DNA from: Porticoccaceae bacterium
GTDB taxonomy: Bacteria; Pseudomonadota; Gammaproteobacteria; Pseudomonadales; Porticoccaceae
Length of the DNA stretch: 64,000 bases
Assembly: GCA_021773435.1 (NCBI GenBank)
Contig: JAJFKC010000036.1
Span: 1-64,000, forward strand
Reading direction: 5' to 3'
Position numbers and translations under genes: made by a program. Each line of letters opens with the position of its first letter. The stretch's first letter is position 1. The notes below the pieces were generated by a model. The model was not told where the DNA came from. It searched no databases and saw nothing but the letters and a program-made list of their open reading frames with translations. Positions 9,027-18,895 of this stretch are shown piece by piece.

Positions 9027-10211
9027 CTATTTCCTTAAAATGACTAAACTGCCATCACCAAAATCACCCCAGCCGGTTACCAGGCCAAGTTCTGCGTCTT
9101 TCACCTGAACTTCGCCGCCATCACCCCGCAACTGTCGGGCGGCTTCGACCACGTGGTTCAAGCCCCAGACATGGGCCTGCGAATGCAGACCGCCGTGGGT
9201 GTTCATGGGGAATTTTCCGTCAATCTCCAAGGCGCCGCCTTTAACAAAATCGCCGACCCCGCCCTGTTCGCAGAAACCCAGGGCTTCGAGCTGCAAGAGT
9301 ACGACGTAAGTAAAGCAATCGTAAATCTGTATAAAGTCCATATCGGTAGGTTTGACCCCGGCCATGGCAAAAGCCTTGGGCGCAGAGTTGGACAATCCGA
9401 TGTGAAACATATCGGGCCGATTAGCAATGTCATCAGCCGGATAGGGATGGCCCTCAGCTGCGGCCATAATATAGGCAGGCGTATGGGGCAGGTCTTTGGC
9501 CCGGTCGGCACTAGTCATAACCACCGAACAAGCACCATCGGTTTCGAGACAACAATCAAACAGCCGAAATGGCTCAGATATCCAACGAGATTTTAGATAG
9601 GTTTCCATATCCAGAGTCTGACCTCTGGTGATAGCTTTATCGTTAAATTGTGCATGCCGGCGCGCGGCAACAGCAACCGCACCCATCGCCTCGTCTTTAA
9701 TACCGAAGGTTTGCTTGTGACGCATGGCAATCCAGGCATACATTTGCACTGGCGAGGCACTCCCATAGGGAAAGTAATAACCGCTTAAGGTTCGCTCGAG
9801 GGCCGGCATCGACACGGTCTCTACAAACTTTGCATTGGGCTTGGGTCGCAATGCCGAGGAGCCATTCCAACCAGCCGTGACGACAATATTTTTTGCAATA
9901 CCGGCAGTGATCGCCATCGCGGCGCTCTGTAGAGTAGTGACCGGGCTGGCACCACCCATGTTGACGGTCACGGCGTAACGCAAATCTTTAATGCCCAGAT
10001 TGGCAGCAATTTCTTCAGCGGTAATCAAAACCGGTGGCAGCACCAGGCCATCTATATCGCTGGGTTTAAGTCCGGCATCGGCGATAGCAATACGCGTCGA
10101 CTCCAGGATCATCTCCGCCGATGGCCTGTCGGCACCACGAGTATATTCGGTCTCGCCAATACCGACAATGGCAGTTTTATCTCTAAAATCTAGTGCGGGC
10201 TGTGCAGACAT
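9027..10211 (-). CDS. Thiolase-fold protein, SCP-x/Ltp2-like (no nucleophilic Cys)
   Basis: A 394-residue thiolase-superfamily protein of the lipid-transfer (SCP-x) group: [15 protein letters not shown] at the start, [21 protein letters not shown] in the middle and [30 protein letters not shown] near the C-terminus. Where classical thiolases have the nucleophilic cysteine, this protein reads [13 protein letters not shown], with no Cys. The same loss is known in Ltp2-type aldolases, which cleave steroid side-chain acyl-CoAs together with a DUF35 partner, and a DUF35 gene follows immediately. The likely role is C-C cleavage of a beta-hydroxyacyl-CoA; the substrate is unknown. It is preceded by a leader with overlapping hairpins at 10274-10336. 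Confidence 0.88.
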   Translation of the reverse strand: MSAQPALDFRDKTAIVGIGETEYTRGADRPSAEMILESTRIAIADAGLKPSDIDGLVLPPVLITAEEIAANLGIKDLRYAVTVNMGGASPVTTLQSAAMAITAGIAKNIVVTAGWNGSSALRPKPNAKFVETVSMPALERTLSGYYFPYGSASPVQMYAWIAMRHKQTFGIKDEAMGAVAVAARRHAQFNDKAITRGQTLDMETYLKSRWISEPFRLFDCCLETDGACSVVMTSADRAKDLPHTPAYIMAAAEGHPYPADDIANRPDMFHIGLSNSAPKAFAMAGVKPTDMDFIQIYDCFTYVVLLQLEALGFCEQGGVGDFVKGGALEIDGKFPMNTHGGLHSQAHVWGLNHVVEAARQLRGDGGEVQVKDAELGLVTGWGDFGDGSLVILRK

Positions 10212-10273
10212 AATCTAGCTTCCGTTAACTTAAATCGTGTGAATAATTAACCGGTCTTTTAACAGGTATTTAC

Positions 10274-10336
10274 CCTTTACAGCCGAGGGTGGGGCCTTCG
10301 GCTGTAAAGGCTGGCAATAAAAACACACCAGCCGAA
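10274..10336 (-). promoter_or_regulatory. Overlapping inverted repeats upstream of the thiolase-like gene
   Basis: A perfect 13-bp inverted repeat, CCTTTACAGCCGA (10274-10286) with TCGGCTGTAAAGG (10298-10310), encloses an 11-base loop. The right arm overlaps a second possible pairing, TTCGGCTG (10297-10304) with CAGCCGAA (10329-10336), so the two stems exclude each other. The element lies 63-125 bases before the thiolase-like start and downstream of the DUF2461 gene on the same strand. There is no U-tract on either strand, so it is not a standard terminator; an operator or leader switch is possible. Confidence 0.5.
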
Positions 10337-10410
10337 TTGCGTCAACGAGCTGACATAGGGAGGCTTTCGCCACAAGACGTGCTTCGCTGTAAGCTCTGCG
10401 GCTGCAGGTG

Positions 10411-11103
10411 TCAAAAGGGGATTTCTAGCGCTTCACACAGGAAGCGCATCAGCGGCAAGCCATTGCGAAAGCGTTTAACGACACTGCCGAAAAACTCTTC
10501 CACCTCTATATCCAGCTCATCAAACGGTTTGACGGCAATAAAATCTTTACGCTTCAAGGTTTCGATCAGAGGGTGATCCCGATCAAAGCCTCTCGGCGGT
10601 CTGACCAGGCTATCACCCATCAACTGATAATGCTGGCGAAAGTTTCTGTTGCGCACCACACGCCGCCATTGATCGGGCTGTTCGGCAATACGGGTGCGTA
10701 TTTTTGCCAGCGCTGCACTATCCGGCCGCCAACTGCCGACGCCAACAAACACATCGTGGGGTTCAATGTGCACATAAAACCCGGGGGCATGAATATCTTT
10801 ACCCAGCACATGACGAAACTGGATGCCGACATTAGTTTTGTAGGGGGTTTTATCGTTGCCGAACCGCGTATCCCGATAGACCCGCATCAGCGAGCCGCCG
10901 GAACGTTTGGGGATGGCTTCAAAGCGAGGGGCAAATTTTTCCAGCTGTGGGCCCATGGCCCCGATAAAGTCGAGGGCTGGATTTAATACCTGTTCTTCAT
11001 AATGGTGTTTATTATCAGCAAACCACTCACGATTGTTATTGGCCGATAACGCTTCGAGAAAGGGTAAAAGTTCAGACGGGAAACCTGAAAACGCTGTTGC
11101 CAT
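10411..11103 (-). CDS. DUF2461 family protein
   Basis: A 230-residue cytosolic protein of the DUF2461/TIGR02453 family, recognised by FPSELLPFLEALSANNNREWFADNKHHYEE at the start (quoted in parts: FLEALSANNNREWF, then NKHHYEE), the central RVYRDTRFGNDKTPYKTN motif and GFYVHIEPHDVFVGVGSW. Length matches the family (~220-230). The function is unknown; some members occur next to toxin-antitoxin or DNA-repair genes, but nothing like that is seen here. It has its own ATG start and lies upstream of the thiolase-like gene on the same strand with a 200-bp gap holding strong hairpins, so cotranscription is uncertain. Confidence 0.9.
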   Translation of the reverse strand: MATAFSGFPSELLPFLEALSANNNREWFADNKHHYEEQVLNPALDFIGAMGPQLEKFAPRFEAIPKRSGGSLMRVYRDTRFGNDKTPYKTNVGIQFRHVLGKDIHAPGFYVHIEPHDVFVGVGSWRPDSAALAKIRTRIAEQPDQWRRVVRNRNFRQHYQLMGDSLVRPPRGFDRDHPLIETLKRKDFIAVKPFDELDIEVEEFFGSVVKRFRNGLPLMRFLCEALEIPF

Positions 11104-11134
11104 ATTGGCTCGCCTTTTACTATGGTACTGAATA

Positions 11135-11245
11135 TTGTGCTACCAAACATTGTAGTACCGAAGGTTTGTAGTACCCGGCACTTGAAAGGCCAGGCATTTG
11201 TAGCGCCAGGGTTTTGTATCATTAGAGATTTGTCGCGATAAATGT
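11135..11245. repeat. Seven-unit degenerate tandem array, ~16-bp period
   Basis: Units begin with TTG at 11135, 11150, 11166, 11182, 11198, 11214 and 11230, i.e. spacings 15, 16, 16, 16, 16, 16. The best-preserved units read TTGTAGTACC followed by six variable bases; outer units keep only TTGT and a few positions. The array occupies the gap between the DUF2461 start and the TRAP permease genes, so it lies in both upstream regions. A period of 16 is not a multiple of three, so it is not a decayed coding repeat. Confidence 0.7.
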
Positions 11246-11396
11246 TTCGCCACGTTATCTAATTGTGGGACAAATTGTAACAAAGCATTTGCTGAGCGCT
11301 ACTTGTGTCCTCTGGTTTATAATCGTCTTAGTCCATCACTCAGCCGCAAACAAACTGGTTTTAAATCGAGCTCTCGCGGGGGGTTTTTAATAAGAC

Positions 11397-11924
11397 ATGC
11401 AAACCTTAGATGCTTTTACTGAATTTTGTGGCAAGGCGATCGCCTGGTTGACCGGCTTGATGGTAATACAGACGTTCACGGTGGTGGTGATGCGTTATAT
11501 TCTCGAACTAAGCTCCATTGCCCTCCAGGAATCCCTTCTTTATCTACATGCAGTGGTCTTTATGGGCGGTATCAGCTTCGCGTTAAAACGGGGCGGCCAT
11601 GTCCGTGTCGATATTTTTTACCGAGATTTTTCACTGCGAACTCAGGCATACATAGACATGGCCGGCGCTGTATTCCTGCTGATGCCGGTGTGCGTTGTAA
11701 TATTTTGGCTGAGTTTTGATTATGTGAGCAATAGCTGGGCGATCAATGAAGTGTCGAGTGAATCCACCGGCTTACCCTGGGTCTATCTGCTTAAAAGCCT
11801 GTTGCTGATCATGCCGGTGCTCCTGCTACTGCAAGGCTTTGCAGAATTTTTAAAATCTTTGCGCATGCTGAACAATACAGCCAGCAACCAGGCCAGCCCT
11901 CCTCCAGCAAATGCCGCTGACTAG
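11397..11924 (+). CDS. TRAP transporter small permease (DctQ)
   Basis: A 175-residue inner-membrane protein with four predicted helices (about residues 13-32, 42-62, 86-108 and 129-150), the DctQ pattern. Signature segments include FCGKAIAWLTGLMVIQTFTVVVMRY, ALQESLLYLHAVVFM and LKRGGHVRVDIFY. It forms the TRAP permease with the large subunit encoded 54 bases downstream, driving Na+-coupled uptake of an organic acid. No receptor gene is adjacent; the only DctP-type receptor in the window is at 49.6 kb. The 293-bp upstream gap contains the 16-bp tandem array. Confidence 0.93.
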   Translation: MQTLDAFTEFCGKAIAWLTGLMVIQTFTVVVMRYILELSSIALQESLLYLHAVVFMGGISFALKRGGHVRVDIFYRDFSLRTQAYIDMAGAVFLLMPVCVVIFWLSFDYVSNSWAINEVSSESTGLPWVYLLKSLLLIMPVLLLLQGFAEFLKSLRMLNNTASNQASPPPANAAD

Positions 11925-11978
11925 TTCAGTCCGCTTGCAAGCCCCTTAAACCCACTCGATCACCACAGCCAGAGACTT

Positions 11979-13346
11979 ATGCTTGAATTAATGCCGCTTT
12001 GGATGTTTTTGGTCGTTTGCCTGATCATTTTGCTCGGCTACCCGGTGGCCTTTTCGCTGGCTGGAACCGCATTGATTTTTGCTGCCATCGGTAGCGCGTT
12101 CGGGGTGTTCGATTTCGCTTTTTTGCAGGCCCTGCCCAACCGTCTGTTTGGCACAATGGTTAACAACACGCTGGTGGCCGTGCCCCTGTTTATTTTTATG
12201 GGGGTGATGCTGGAAAAATCTAAGCTTGCCGAAGATTTGCTCGATAGCATGGCTATTGTATTTAGTGAGGTTCGTGGCGGCCTGGGTATCTCCGTTGTCA
12301 TTGTCGGCATGCTGTTAGCCGCGAGCACCGGCATCGTCGGCGCCACAGTCGTGACCATGGGCTTAATGTCTCTACCTACCATGCTAAAACGCGGCTATAG
12401 CCCCGCGCTAGCAGCCGGTACCATTTGTGCAACTGGTACTCTGGGTCAAATTATTCCGCCGTCTATTGCCCTGGTGTTGCTGGGAGACATACTGTCGAGC
12501 GCGTACGCCCAGGCACAAATGGGTATGGGGATATTCACACCCAAAACCGTCTCGGTTGGTGATTTATTTATTGGCGCCCTGGTGCCCGGATTAATACTGG
12601 TCGCGCTGTACTGCCTTTATATCTTTGGTTTTGCCTGGATGAAACCTGACCAGGCGCCCATCAGTAAGGAGCAGGAAAGTGTATCCGTAAACCAATTATT
12701 GCAAAGTCTAGTACCGCCGCTGGCTTTAATGATCGCCGTACTGGGTTCTATCCTGGCTGGCATCGCCACGCCGACAGAGGCGGCTGGTGTTGGGGCTATG
12801 GGCGCGACCCTGCTAGCTCTGGCACGACGGCAATTCTCTCTGGCTCGATTAAGGGAAGTTATGGAAACCACGGTTCTAGTCACGTCGATGGTGTTTATGA
12901 TTTTAATCGGCGCAGCCATATTTTCACTGGTATTCCGTGGCTTTGGCGGCGAAGAGATGGTGACGTCGTTTTTCACCGGGATGCCCGGCGGCCTGTTTGG
13001 TGCCACGCTAACGGTCATGCTGCTGATCTTTGTGCTAGGTTTTATTCTCGACTTTATCGAAATTACTTTCGTGGTGGTGCCGATTGTCGGCCCAGTATTA
13101 TTGGCTATGGGCGCTGACCCGGTTTGGCTGGGCATTATGATTGCTGTAAACCTGCAAACCTCCTTCCTGACACCACCTTTTGGTTTTGCGCTCTTTTATT
13201 TAAGAGGGGTAGCGCCGAAGGAAGTACTTACTGGCGATATCTATCGAGGAGTGGTGCCATTTATTGTTATACAGGTTTTACTACTCGCAATGCTGGCCAT
13301 GTGGCCAGCCCTCGCCACATGGTTGCCGACCCAGTTACATCACTAG
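11979..13346 (+). CDS. TRAP transporter large permease (DctM)
   Basis: A 455-residue inner-membrane protein with about 12 hydrophobic helices, the transport subunit of a tripartite ATP-independent periplasmic transporter. GYPVAFSLAGTALIFA, VAVPLFIFMGVMLEKS, AASTGIVGATVVTMGLMSLPTML and GTICATGTLGQIIPPSIALVLLGD are standard DctM segments. An extra hydrophilic stretch (about residues 218-235) separates the two halves, as in the TakM/mannitol-type subgroup, whose substrates are 2-oxo acids or related anions; that assignment is tentative. It converges on the metallo-beta-lactamase-fold gene 56 bases downstream. Confidence 0.93.
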   Translation: MLELMPLWMFLVVCLIILLGYPVAFSLAGTALIFAAIGSAFGVFDFAFLQALPNRLFGTMVNNTLVAVPLFIFMGVMLEKSKLAEDLLDSMAIVFSEVRGGLGISVVIVGMLLAASTGIVGATVVTMGLMSLPTMLKRGYSPALAAGTICATGTLGQIIPPSIALVLLGDILSSAYAQAQMGMGIFTPKTVSVGDLFIGALVPGLILVALYCLYIFGFAWMKPDQAPISKEQESVSVNQLLQSLVPPLALMIAVLGSILAGIATPTEAAGVGAMGATLLALARRQFSLARLREVMETTVLVTSMVFMILIGAAIFSLVFRGFGGEEMVTSFFTGMPGGLFGATLTVMLLIFVLGFILDFIEITFVVVPIVGPVLLAMGADPVWLGIMIAVNLQTSFLTPPFGFALFYLRGVAPKEVLTGDIYRGVVPFIVIQVLLLAMLAMWPALATWLPTQLHH

Positions 13347-13402
13347 GCTTGTATACCTGGTTATAGCCATATATAGCCGACATTCACGTGGATCGTGCTT
13401 TG

Positions 13403-14317
13403 CTATTTCATACCGTCAACGACAATCCTTACCCATACATCGCCCTTTAAAAAGCCGTTACCCCACCTGGCGTCCAGTGCCGCCGTCGGTTTCGCGGCGA
13501 TGACTTCATCGACCGTTTTGCCTGCGTCTACCAATTTGCGCACATTCGCTTCAGTCTGTACCAACATATCGTGAAACGCCTGCAAATCGGCTTTGTTAGC
13601 CAACGGGCCGTGACCCGGCATAATGCGGGTATCATCGTTTGCAAGATCAAGCACTACCTGAGTACCGGCGATCATACCGGCAATACTGCCATCCGAGCCG
13701 GTATCGATAAAGGGGTAAAAGCCGTTGAAAAACACATCGCCCGTGTGGATTACGTTGGCCTTGCTAAAGTAAATAATCGCATCGCCGTCGGTATGGGCAT
13801 CAGCGACGTGAATCAAGCGTAAGTCATCGCCATTTAGATGCAAGCTCATCTGATCTTTAAAAGTCACTACCGGCAGAGCCGCTTTTGGCGACGGTGGTTT
13901 GGTCAGTTTAAACATGGGAATGTGCTTTTCGACCAATAAACTCGCGCGAACATTTTCGTGAGCAACAATCACCGCGCCTGCCTTGCCAAAGTTTTCATTA
14001 CCCCCAGCGTGATCCCCATGCCAATGGGTATTCAACAAAAAGCGCGGCTGGGTCCCCGAAACGGCCGTGATAGCTGCCGAAATCTTGTCAGTCAACTCGG
14101 CATATTGGTCATCGATGATAAAGGTACCGTCTTCACCTACCGAGACGCCGATATTGCCACCCTCGCCCATTAGCATGTAAACCCCGTCAGCCACCGGCAC
14201 GCTTGTCACATTGACCGAATCCCAATGGTCATTGCCCCAGGCAGCCAGCGAAAATAGCATTGACCACATAAATACACATTTCGAAACCCGTTGATTTTTA
14301 TATTGGATATATTTCAT
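13403..14317 (-). CDS. MBL-fold metallohydrolase, exported
   Basis: A metallo-beta-lactamase-fold hydrolase with a full zinc set: NTHWHGDHAGGNENF (HxHxDH), AHENVR, DAHTDGDAIIYF, HTGDVFFNGFYPFID and a late RIMPGHGPLA. An N-terminal hydrophobic signal segment (CVFMWSMLFSLAAWG) implies export. I chose ATG at 14317, which gives MKYIQYKNQ before the signal; an upstream start at 14356 is possible but adds 13 unrelated residues. The group resembles environmental periplasmic MBL enzymes; beta-lactam hydrolysis is neither shown nor likely. It is divergent from glyQ across about 200 bp. Confidence 0.87.
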   Translation of the reverse strand: MKYIQYKNQRVSKCVFMWSMLFSLAAWGNDHWDSVNVTSVPVADGVYMLMGEGGNIGVSVGEDGTFIIDDQYAELTDKISAAITAVSGTQPRFLLNTHWHGDHAGGNENFGKAGAVIVAHENVRASLLVEKHIPMFKLTKPPSPKAALPVVTFKDQMSLHLNGDDLRLIHVADAHTDGDAIIYFSKANVIHTGDVFFNGFYPFIDTGSDGSIAGMIAGTQVVLDLANDDTRIMPGHGPLANKADLQAFHDMLVQTEANVRKLVDAGKTVDEVIAAKPTAALDARWGNGFLKGDVWVRIVVDGMK

Positions 14318-14522
14318 TAGCGTAGCTCTCAAATTGTTGTCGGTTGAGCATGCCACGGCAGGGCTGCGTCTACAAATAATATGATTTACGCGCTAATTAT
14401 TCTCCCAACGTAGGCAAAGCTCGATTAATGACTTAGCAATCAGCCTGGCAGTTTGCTTAGTCGCGCTCGTCAGTGAATTACACAAGCGATATAATCTCCG
14501 CTGATTTTTATTGGGGAAAGTA

Positions 14523-15473
14523 ATGACCGCCACTGCGCCGGATATATCTACATTCCAGGGCCTGATTTTAGCGCTGCAACAATACTGGGCGGACCAGGGT
14601 TGCGTCATCCTTCAGCCCCTGGATATGGAAGTGGGCGCTGGCACCTTCCACCCGGCAACATTTCTTCGAGCTATAGGCCCGGAAACCTGGCATAGCGCCT
14701 ATGTGCAGCCTTGCCGACGCCCTACCGACGGTCGCTATGGCGAAAACCCTAATCGTCTACAGCACTATTATCAATTCCAGGTGGTATTGAAACCCTCCCC
14801 AGATGATATTCAAGATCTTTATCTAGATTCATTGAAGTATCTGGGTATTGATCCGCTGATTCACGACGTCCGCTTCGTTGAGGACAACTGGGAATCACCT
14901 ACACTGGGTGCCTGGGGGCTAGGCTGGGAAGTGTGGCTCAACGGCATGGAAGTAACGCAATTCACGTATTTTCAACAAGTTGGGGGACTCGAGTGTTATC
15001 CAGTCACCGGCGAAATCACCTATGGCCTGGAACGCATTGCTATGTATTTACAAGATGCCGACAGTATTTACGACCTGGTCTGGACGCGGCACCCCTCTGG
15101 TCAGATAGTTACCTATGGAGACGTTTTTCACCAGAACGAAGTAGAAATGTCCCGCTACAATTTCGAAGAGGCTGACACGAAAGCACTATTCAACACCTTC
15201 GATACTTGTGAGCTGGAAAGCCGCCGCCTTGTTGACGCCGGTCTACCCTTGCCTGCCTACGAGCTGGTAGTGAAGGCCTCGCATGCCTTTAATTTGCTGG
15301 ATGCCCGGCATGGAATTTCTGTCACCGAGCGGCAACGTTATATTTTGCGAGTTAGAAGCATGTCCCGCGCGGTGGCTGAAGCTTACCTCCAATCTCGATT
15401 GACAAAAGGATTTCCCCAGGCACCGGCTGACCTCGCTAAAGAAGTTACAGGTGCTATGGAGCAATCTGCATGA
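14523..15473 (+). CDS. glyQ: Glycine-tRNA ligase alpha subunit
   Basis: Class II aminoacyl-tRNA synthetase catalytic subunit that charges tRNA-Gly together with GlyS as an alpha2beta2 enzyme. The opening [18 protein letters not shown], then [38 protein letters not shown] and the [10 protein letters not shown] motif are canonical. I chose ATG at 14523 because GGGGAAA sits directly before it; an in-frame TTG at 14511 is upstream of that site. The resulting 316 residues match the family. The stop overlaps the glyS start as ATGA, indicating translational coupling. Confidence 0.98.
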   Translation: MTATAPDISTFQGLILALQQYWADQGCVILQPLDMEVGAGTFHPATFLRAIGPETWHSAYVQPCRRPTDGRYGENPNRLQHYYQFQVVLKPSPDDIQDLYLDSLKYLGIDPLIHDVRFVEDNWESPTLGAWGLGWEVWLNGMEVTQFTYFQQVGGLECYPVTGEITYGLERIAMYLQDADSIYDLVWTRHPSGQIVTYGDVFHQNEVEMSRYNFEEADTKALFNTFDTCELESRRLVDAGLPLPAYELVVKASHAFNLLDARHGISVTERQRYILRVRSMSRAVAEAYLQSRLTKGFPQAPADLAKEVTGAMEQSA

Positions 15474-17545
15474 TCAAGGATTTTCTCGTAGAAATCGGTA
15501 CTGAAGAACTGCCACCCAAATCACTAAACATCTTGATGAACACCTTTACCTTAGCCCTGGAGGCTCAGTTACAACAAGCGCAATTGGAACACACTGCCGT
15601 TAAAGGATTTGCAACACCGCGCAGGCTAGCCGTTTTAGTCACCAACCTGGCTGAACAACAACCGCTAAGCCATATCGAAAAACTCGGCCCTGCTGTGGAC
15701 GCGGCTTTTGATATAGATGGTGTGCCAAGCAAAGCTGCCGAAGGTTTTGCCAGGGGTTGTGGCACTACTGTCGACAAACTAGAAACAGCTGAGACAAACA
15801 AAGGTACTCGCCTGGTTTTTCGAAAAATTGTGCAGGGCCAATCTGCTGCCACGCTATTGCCTGAATTGGTTACATTAGCCCTAAATGCATTGCCCATAGC
15901 AAAACCTATGCGTTGGGGAGCAAGCAGAACTGAGTTTGTGCGACCCGTGCACTGGGTGGTTATGCTGCTTGGGAATGAAGTAGTACCGGCAACAATATTG
16001 GGCGTTACTGCGGGAAAGGAAACTAGAGGCCACCGATTTCATCATCCGGATATAATTACGATCAGCGAACCTCGTTCATATGCAACGATACTTAAACGAC
16101 ACAAGGTTATCGCCGATTTTGGTGAACGTCGGGAGTTGATTCGTAGCTCGGTGACTAATGAAGCTTCAAAGCAGGGCGGCACAGCGGTCGTTGATCCGGC
16201 GTTGCTCGATGAAGTAACTGCATTAAATGAGTGGCCGGTTACTTTGTCAGGCGGTTTTGATGAGCGGTTTTTGAAAGTGCCCGCACCGGCGCTTATTTCG
16301 TCAATGAAAGAACATCAAAAGTATTTTCATGTAGTTGATCAAAACGAGCAGCTATTACCCGTGTTCATTACCGTAGCCAATATCGAGAGTAGCGAGCCAT
16401 CCAAAGTAATTGCTGGCAATGAAAAGGTCATTCGCCCACGTTTGGCTGATGCCGTGTTTTTCTACGAAACCGATTTGAAAACACCTCTTTCAAAGCAAAG
16501 AGAGAAACTCCGCGGAATTGTTTTTCAGGAAAAACTGGGGTCAATGTTCGATAAAACGGAGCGCGTCGCTCAACTATGCGATTATCTCTGCCCAATAATA
16601 GGCGCTGATAAGAACCTCTCTCGGAGAGCGGCAGAGCTAAGTAAATCTGATCTTGTAACCGAAATGGTTCTGGAGTTCACTGATTTACAAGGAATTATGG
16701 GTGAGCATTATGCCCGAGCGGAGCAACTTGATCCGGCGCTAGCTAAAAGCCTTTCGGAGCAATATTTGCCACGTTTTAATGGCGATGCAGTTCCACAGAG
16801 TAAAGAAGGCATCACACTTGCCATTGCCGACCGCCTGGACACTTTGGTGGGGATATTTGCTATTGGCGAAGCGCCAACAGGATCCAACGACCCGTTTGCA
16901 CTTAGGCGAGCCAGCCTGGCTCTATTACGTATCTTAAACGATCACAAAATTGATCTCGACTTATATGCATCTCTAGCCCGAGCGGCAGAGGGCTATAAAC
17001 AGTTAGCAATCCCTAAAGAGTCGGTGGAGCAAGTGTTCACTTATGTCATTAATCGCTTTAACGCTTGGTTTGAGGACGAAGATGTCCCAACTGAAGCGAT
17101 TCAGGCAGTGATGGCAAAAAACCTTTCAAACCCCTTCGATATTGTCGAGCGTATTCGGGCGGTTGCTACGTTTAGTCGACAACCCGAGGCTCAGGCCCTC
17201 GCCAGTGCCAATAAACGGGTTGCCAATATTTTAAGCAAGCAAGGACTCGTTGGCACAGACATAAGGCTTGATAACGCCCTTCTAACAGCTCCAGAAGAAC
17301 AATCCCTCGCGCAGACCATCGATGAGCTGTCCAGCCAGTTCAACAGCCTTGTTGAACAACGCAGTTACGCAGAATCATTGGCGATGCTAGCTGCGTTACG
17401 GAGCCCTGTTGATGACTTTTTTGATAAAGTCATGGTCATGGTCGATGATGAACAAGTACGCATTAATCGCCTGGCGTTGCTTATACGTCTTAGGGAATTA
17501 TTTACGGAGATAGCGGATATCTCTTTATTAGCGCCGTCGAAATGA
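15470..17545 (+). CDS. glyS: Glycine-tRNA ligase beta subunit
   Basis: The 691-residue beta subunit of the bacterial heterotetrameric glycyl-tRNA synthetase, needed for tRNA recognition. [16 protein letters not shown] at the N-terminus, [23 protein letters not shown] and [15 protein letters not shown] are signature segments; an HD-like middle part and an anticodon-binding C-terminal region ([16 protein letters not shown]) follow. It overlaps glyQ by four bases and gmhB by four bases, so glyQ-glyS-gmhB are one translationally coupled operon. Confidence 0.98.
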   Translation: MIKDFLVEIGTEELPPKSLNILMNTFTLALEAQLQQAQLEHTAVKGFATPRRLAVLVTNLAEQQPLSHIEKLGPAVDAAFDIDGVPSKAAEGFARGCGTTVDKLETAETNKGTRLVFRKIVQGQSAATLLPELVTLALNALPIAKPMRWGASRTEFVRPVHWVVMLLGNEVVPATILGVTAGKETRGHRFHHPDIITISEPRSYATILKRHKVIADFGERRELIRSSVTNEASKQGGTAVVDPALLDEVTALNEWPVTLSGGFDERFLKVPAPALISSMKEHQKYFHVVDQNEQLLPVFITVANIESSEPSKVIAGNEKVIRPRLADAVFFYETDLKTPLSKQREKLRGIVFQEKLGSMFDKTERVAQLCDYLCPIIGADKNLSRRAAELSKSDLVTEMVLEFTDLQGIMGEHYARAEQLDPALAKSLSEQYLPRFNGDAVPQSKEGITLAIADRLDTLVGIFAIGEAPTGSNDPFALRRASLALLRILNDHKIDLDLYASLARAAEGYKQLAIPKESVEQVFTYVINRFNAWFEDEDVPTEAIQAVMAKNLSNPFDIVERIRAVATFSRQPEAQALASANKRVANILSKQGLVGTDIRLDNALLTAPEEQSLAQTIDELSSQFNSLVEQRSYAESLAMLAALRSPVDDFFDKVMVMVDDEQVRINRLALLIRLRELFTEIADISLLAPSK

Positions 17546-18099
17546 AACTTATCATTCTCGACAGGGATGGCGTGATTAACAACGATTCAGATAGTTATAT
17601 TAAAAGTGCCGACGAATGGATACCTTTACCAGGAAGTATCGAAGCCATTGGTCAATTGAGTCAAGCAGGCTACACCATAGCGATCGCTACTAATCAGTCT
17701 GGACTTTCCCGGGGTTTATTTGGTATTGATGAGCTTGAAGCGATGCATAGTAAAATGCGGCGCCTGGTAGAAGAATCAGGTGGCCAAATTGATGGAATAT
17801 TTTATTGCCCCCACCTGCCGGAAGACCAATGTCAGTGCCGAAAACCTCGTCCCGGACTTTTCAAAGCGATTGCCGAAGGTTTCAGCACAAGTTTGTCCGA
17901 AGTGCCGGTAGTGGGTGATAGCCTAAGCGACCTAAATGCGGGTCTGCTATTTGGCTGTACACCAATTTTGGTTAGAACCGGGAAGGGTTTAAAAAGTGAG
18001 TGCTTACTTCGAGATAATAAGGGAACTGCCCTCAACAATACGCCAGTGTATGACAACCTTGCCTCCTACGTTGCTCACTTATTACGCCCTATAAAATAG
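17542..18099 (+). CDS. gmhB: D-glycero-beta-D-manno-heptose-1,7-bisphosphate 7-phosphatase
   Basis: HAD-superfamily phosphatase of the LPS inner-core heptose pathway. The nucleophile motif is DRDGVIN (Asp8-Asp10), ATNQSG supplies the second HAD motif, and PVVGDSLSDL the last acidic motif. The zinc loop CPHLPEDQCQCRKPRPG (about residues 92-108) is diagnostic of GmhB rather than histidinol phosphatase. At 185 residues it is normal. Its ATG overlaps the glyS stop, and the acyltransferase starts five bases after its stop; the same order glyQ-glyS-gmhB-acyltransferase occurs in Pseudomonas. Confidence 0.96.
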   Translation: MKLIILDRDGVINNDSDSYIKSADEWIPLPGSIEAIGQLSQAGYTIAIATNQSGLSRGLFGIDELEAMHSKMRRLVEESGGQIDGIFYCPHLPEDQCQCRKPRPGLFKAIAEGFSTSLSEVPVVGDSLSDLNAGLLFGCTPILVRTGKGLKSECLLRDNKGTALNNTPVYDNLASYVAHLLRPIK

Positions 18100-18104
18100 C
18101 CATC

Positions 18105-18845
18105 ATGAATTTTGTGCTTGGCTTAAGATCAACCGTTTACTACATTGGTTACATCCTAATTATTGGCGTATTTTCAACCGTTGGGTTTACCATTGGTGTG
18201 CTTCTGACCTACAAATTGCGGCAGGATATGCTTACGCTCGCTAACGTACTCGTCGTCAAGTGGCTCAAGTTAGCCTGCAATATCAAACTGGAGATAAAGG
18301 GCTTAGAAAATATCCCGCCCACACCTTTTGTTGCTTTAAGCAACCATCAATCAAGTTGGGAAACTTACTATTTGCAACGCACTTTACGTCCAGTTAGTAC
18401 TATTTTGAAAAAGGAGTTACTAAAAATACCCATATTTGGATGGGGGCTGGCAATGACTAGACCTATCGCTATTAATCGCGCCAGTCCTCGTAGCGCACTC
18501 AGAGATATTTTATCCCAGGGTAAAACGCGACTTTCTGAAGGCAACAATGTACTCCTGTATCCTGAAGGCTCCAGAATGGAAGTCGGTGCACCAGGTAACT
18601 ATGGCCGTAGTGGCACTGCGCTGGCAATTGCCGCTCAGGTCCCCCTGCTACCTATAGCCCATAATGCTGGGTACTGTTGGCCAGCGCATCGATTCTTAAA
18701 GATTCCTGGCACCATTCACGTCGAGTTTGGCAAGCCTTTATCAACCTGCAATGCCGACAGTAAGCTACTCACCGATGAAATAAAGTTATGGATCGAGACA
18801 AGTATTGCTGCGATGCCAGTTCGAGAGTCGCGCCAAAAGATATAA
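18105..18845 (+). CDS. 1-acyl-sn-glycerol-3-phosphate acyltransferase family protein
   Basis: Membrane-associated PlsC-type acyltransferase of 246 residues. An N-terminal transmembrane segment (about residues 8-30) precedes the catalytic block SNHQSSWET, in which the usual HX4D has Glu in the Asp position, as in the homologues that accompany gmhB in pseudomonads. LYPEGSRM and later PIAHNAGYCWPAH segments complete the fold. Likely role: phosphatidic-acid formation or remodelling of phospholipid. It is the fourth gene of the glyQ operon, five bases after gmhB. Confidence 0.93.
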   Translation: MNFVLGLRSTVYYIGYILIIGVFSTVGFTIGVLLTYKLRQDMLTLANVLVVKWLKLACNIKLEIKGLENIPPTPFVALSNHQSSWETYYLQRTLRPVSTILKKELLKIPIFGWGLAMTRPIAINRASPRSALRDILSQGKTRLSEGNNVLLYPEGSRMEVGAPGNYGRSGTALAIAAQVPLLPIAHNAGYCWPAHRFLKIPGTIHVEFGKPLSTCNADSKLLTDEIKLWIETSIAAMPVRESRQKI

Positions 18846-18895
18846 TCTCTGCTAAACTTGAAGGCAGATTAATCTTCTCATGGAGCCGCAAAAAA

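Noticed and set aside
12617-13135. 172-codon antisense frame in dctM
   Set aside because: Opposite strand of a well-supported transporter gene; no motif or ribosome site.
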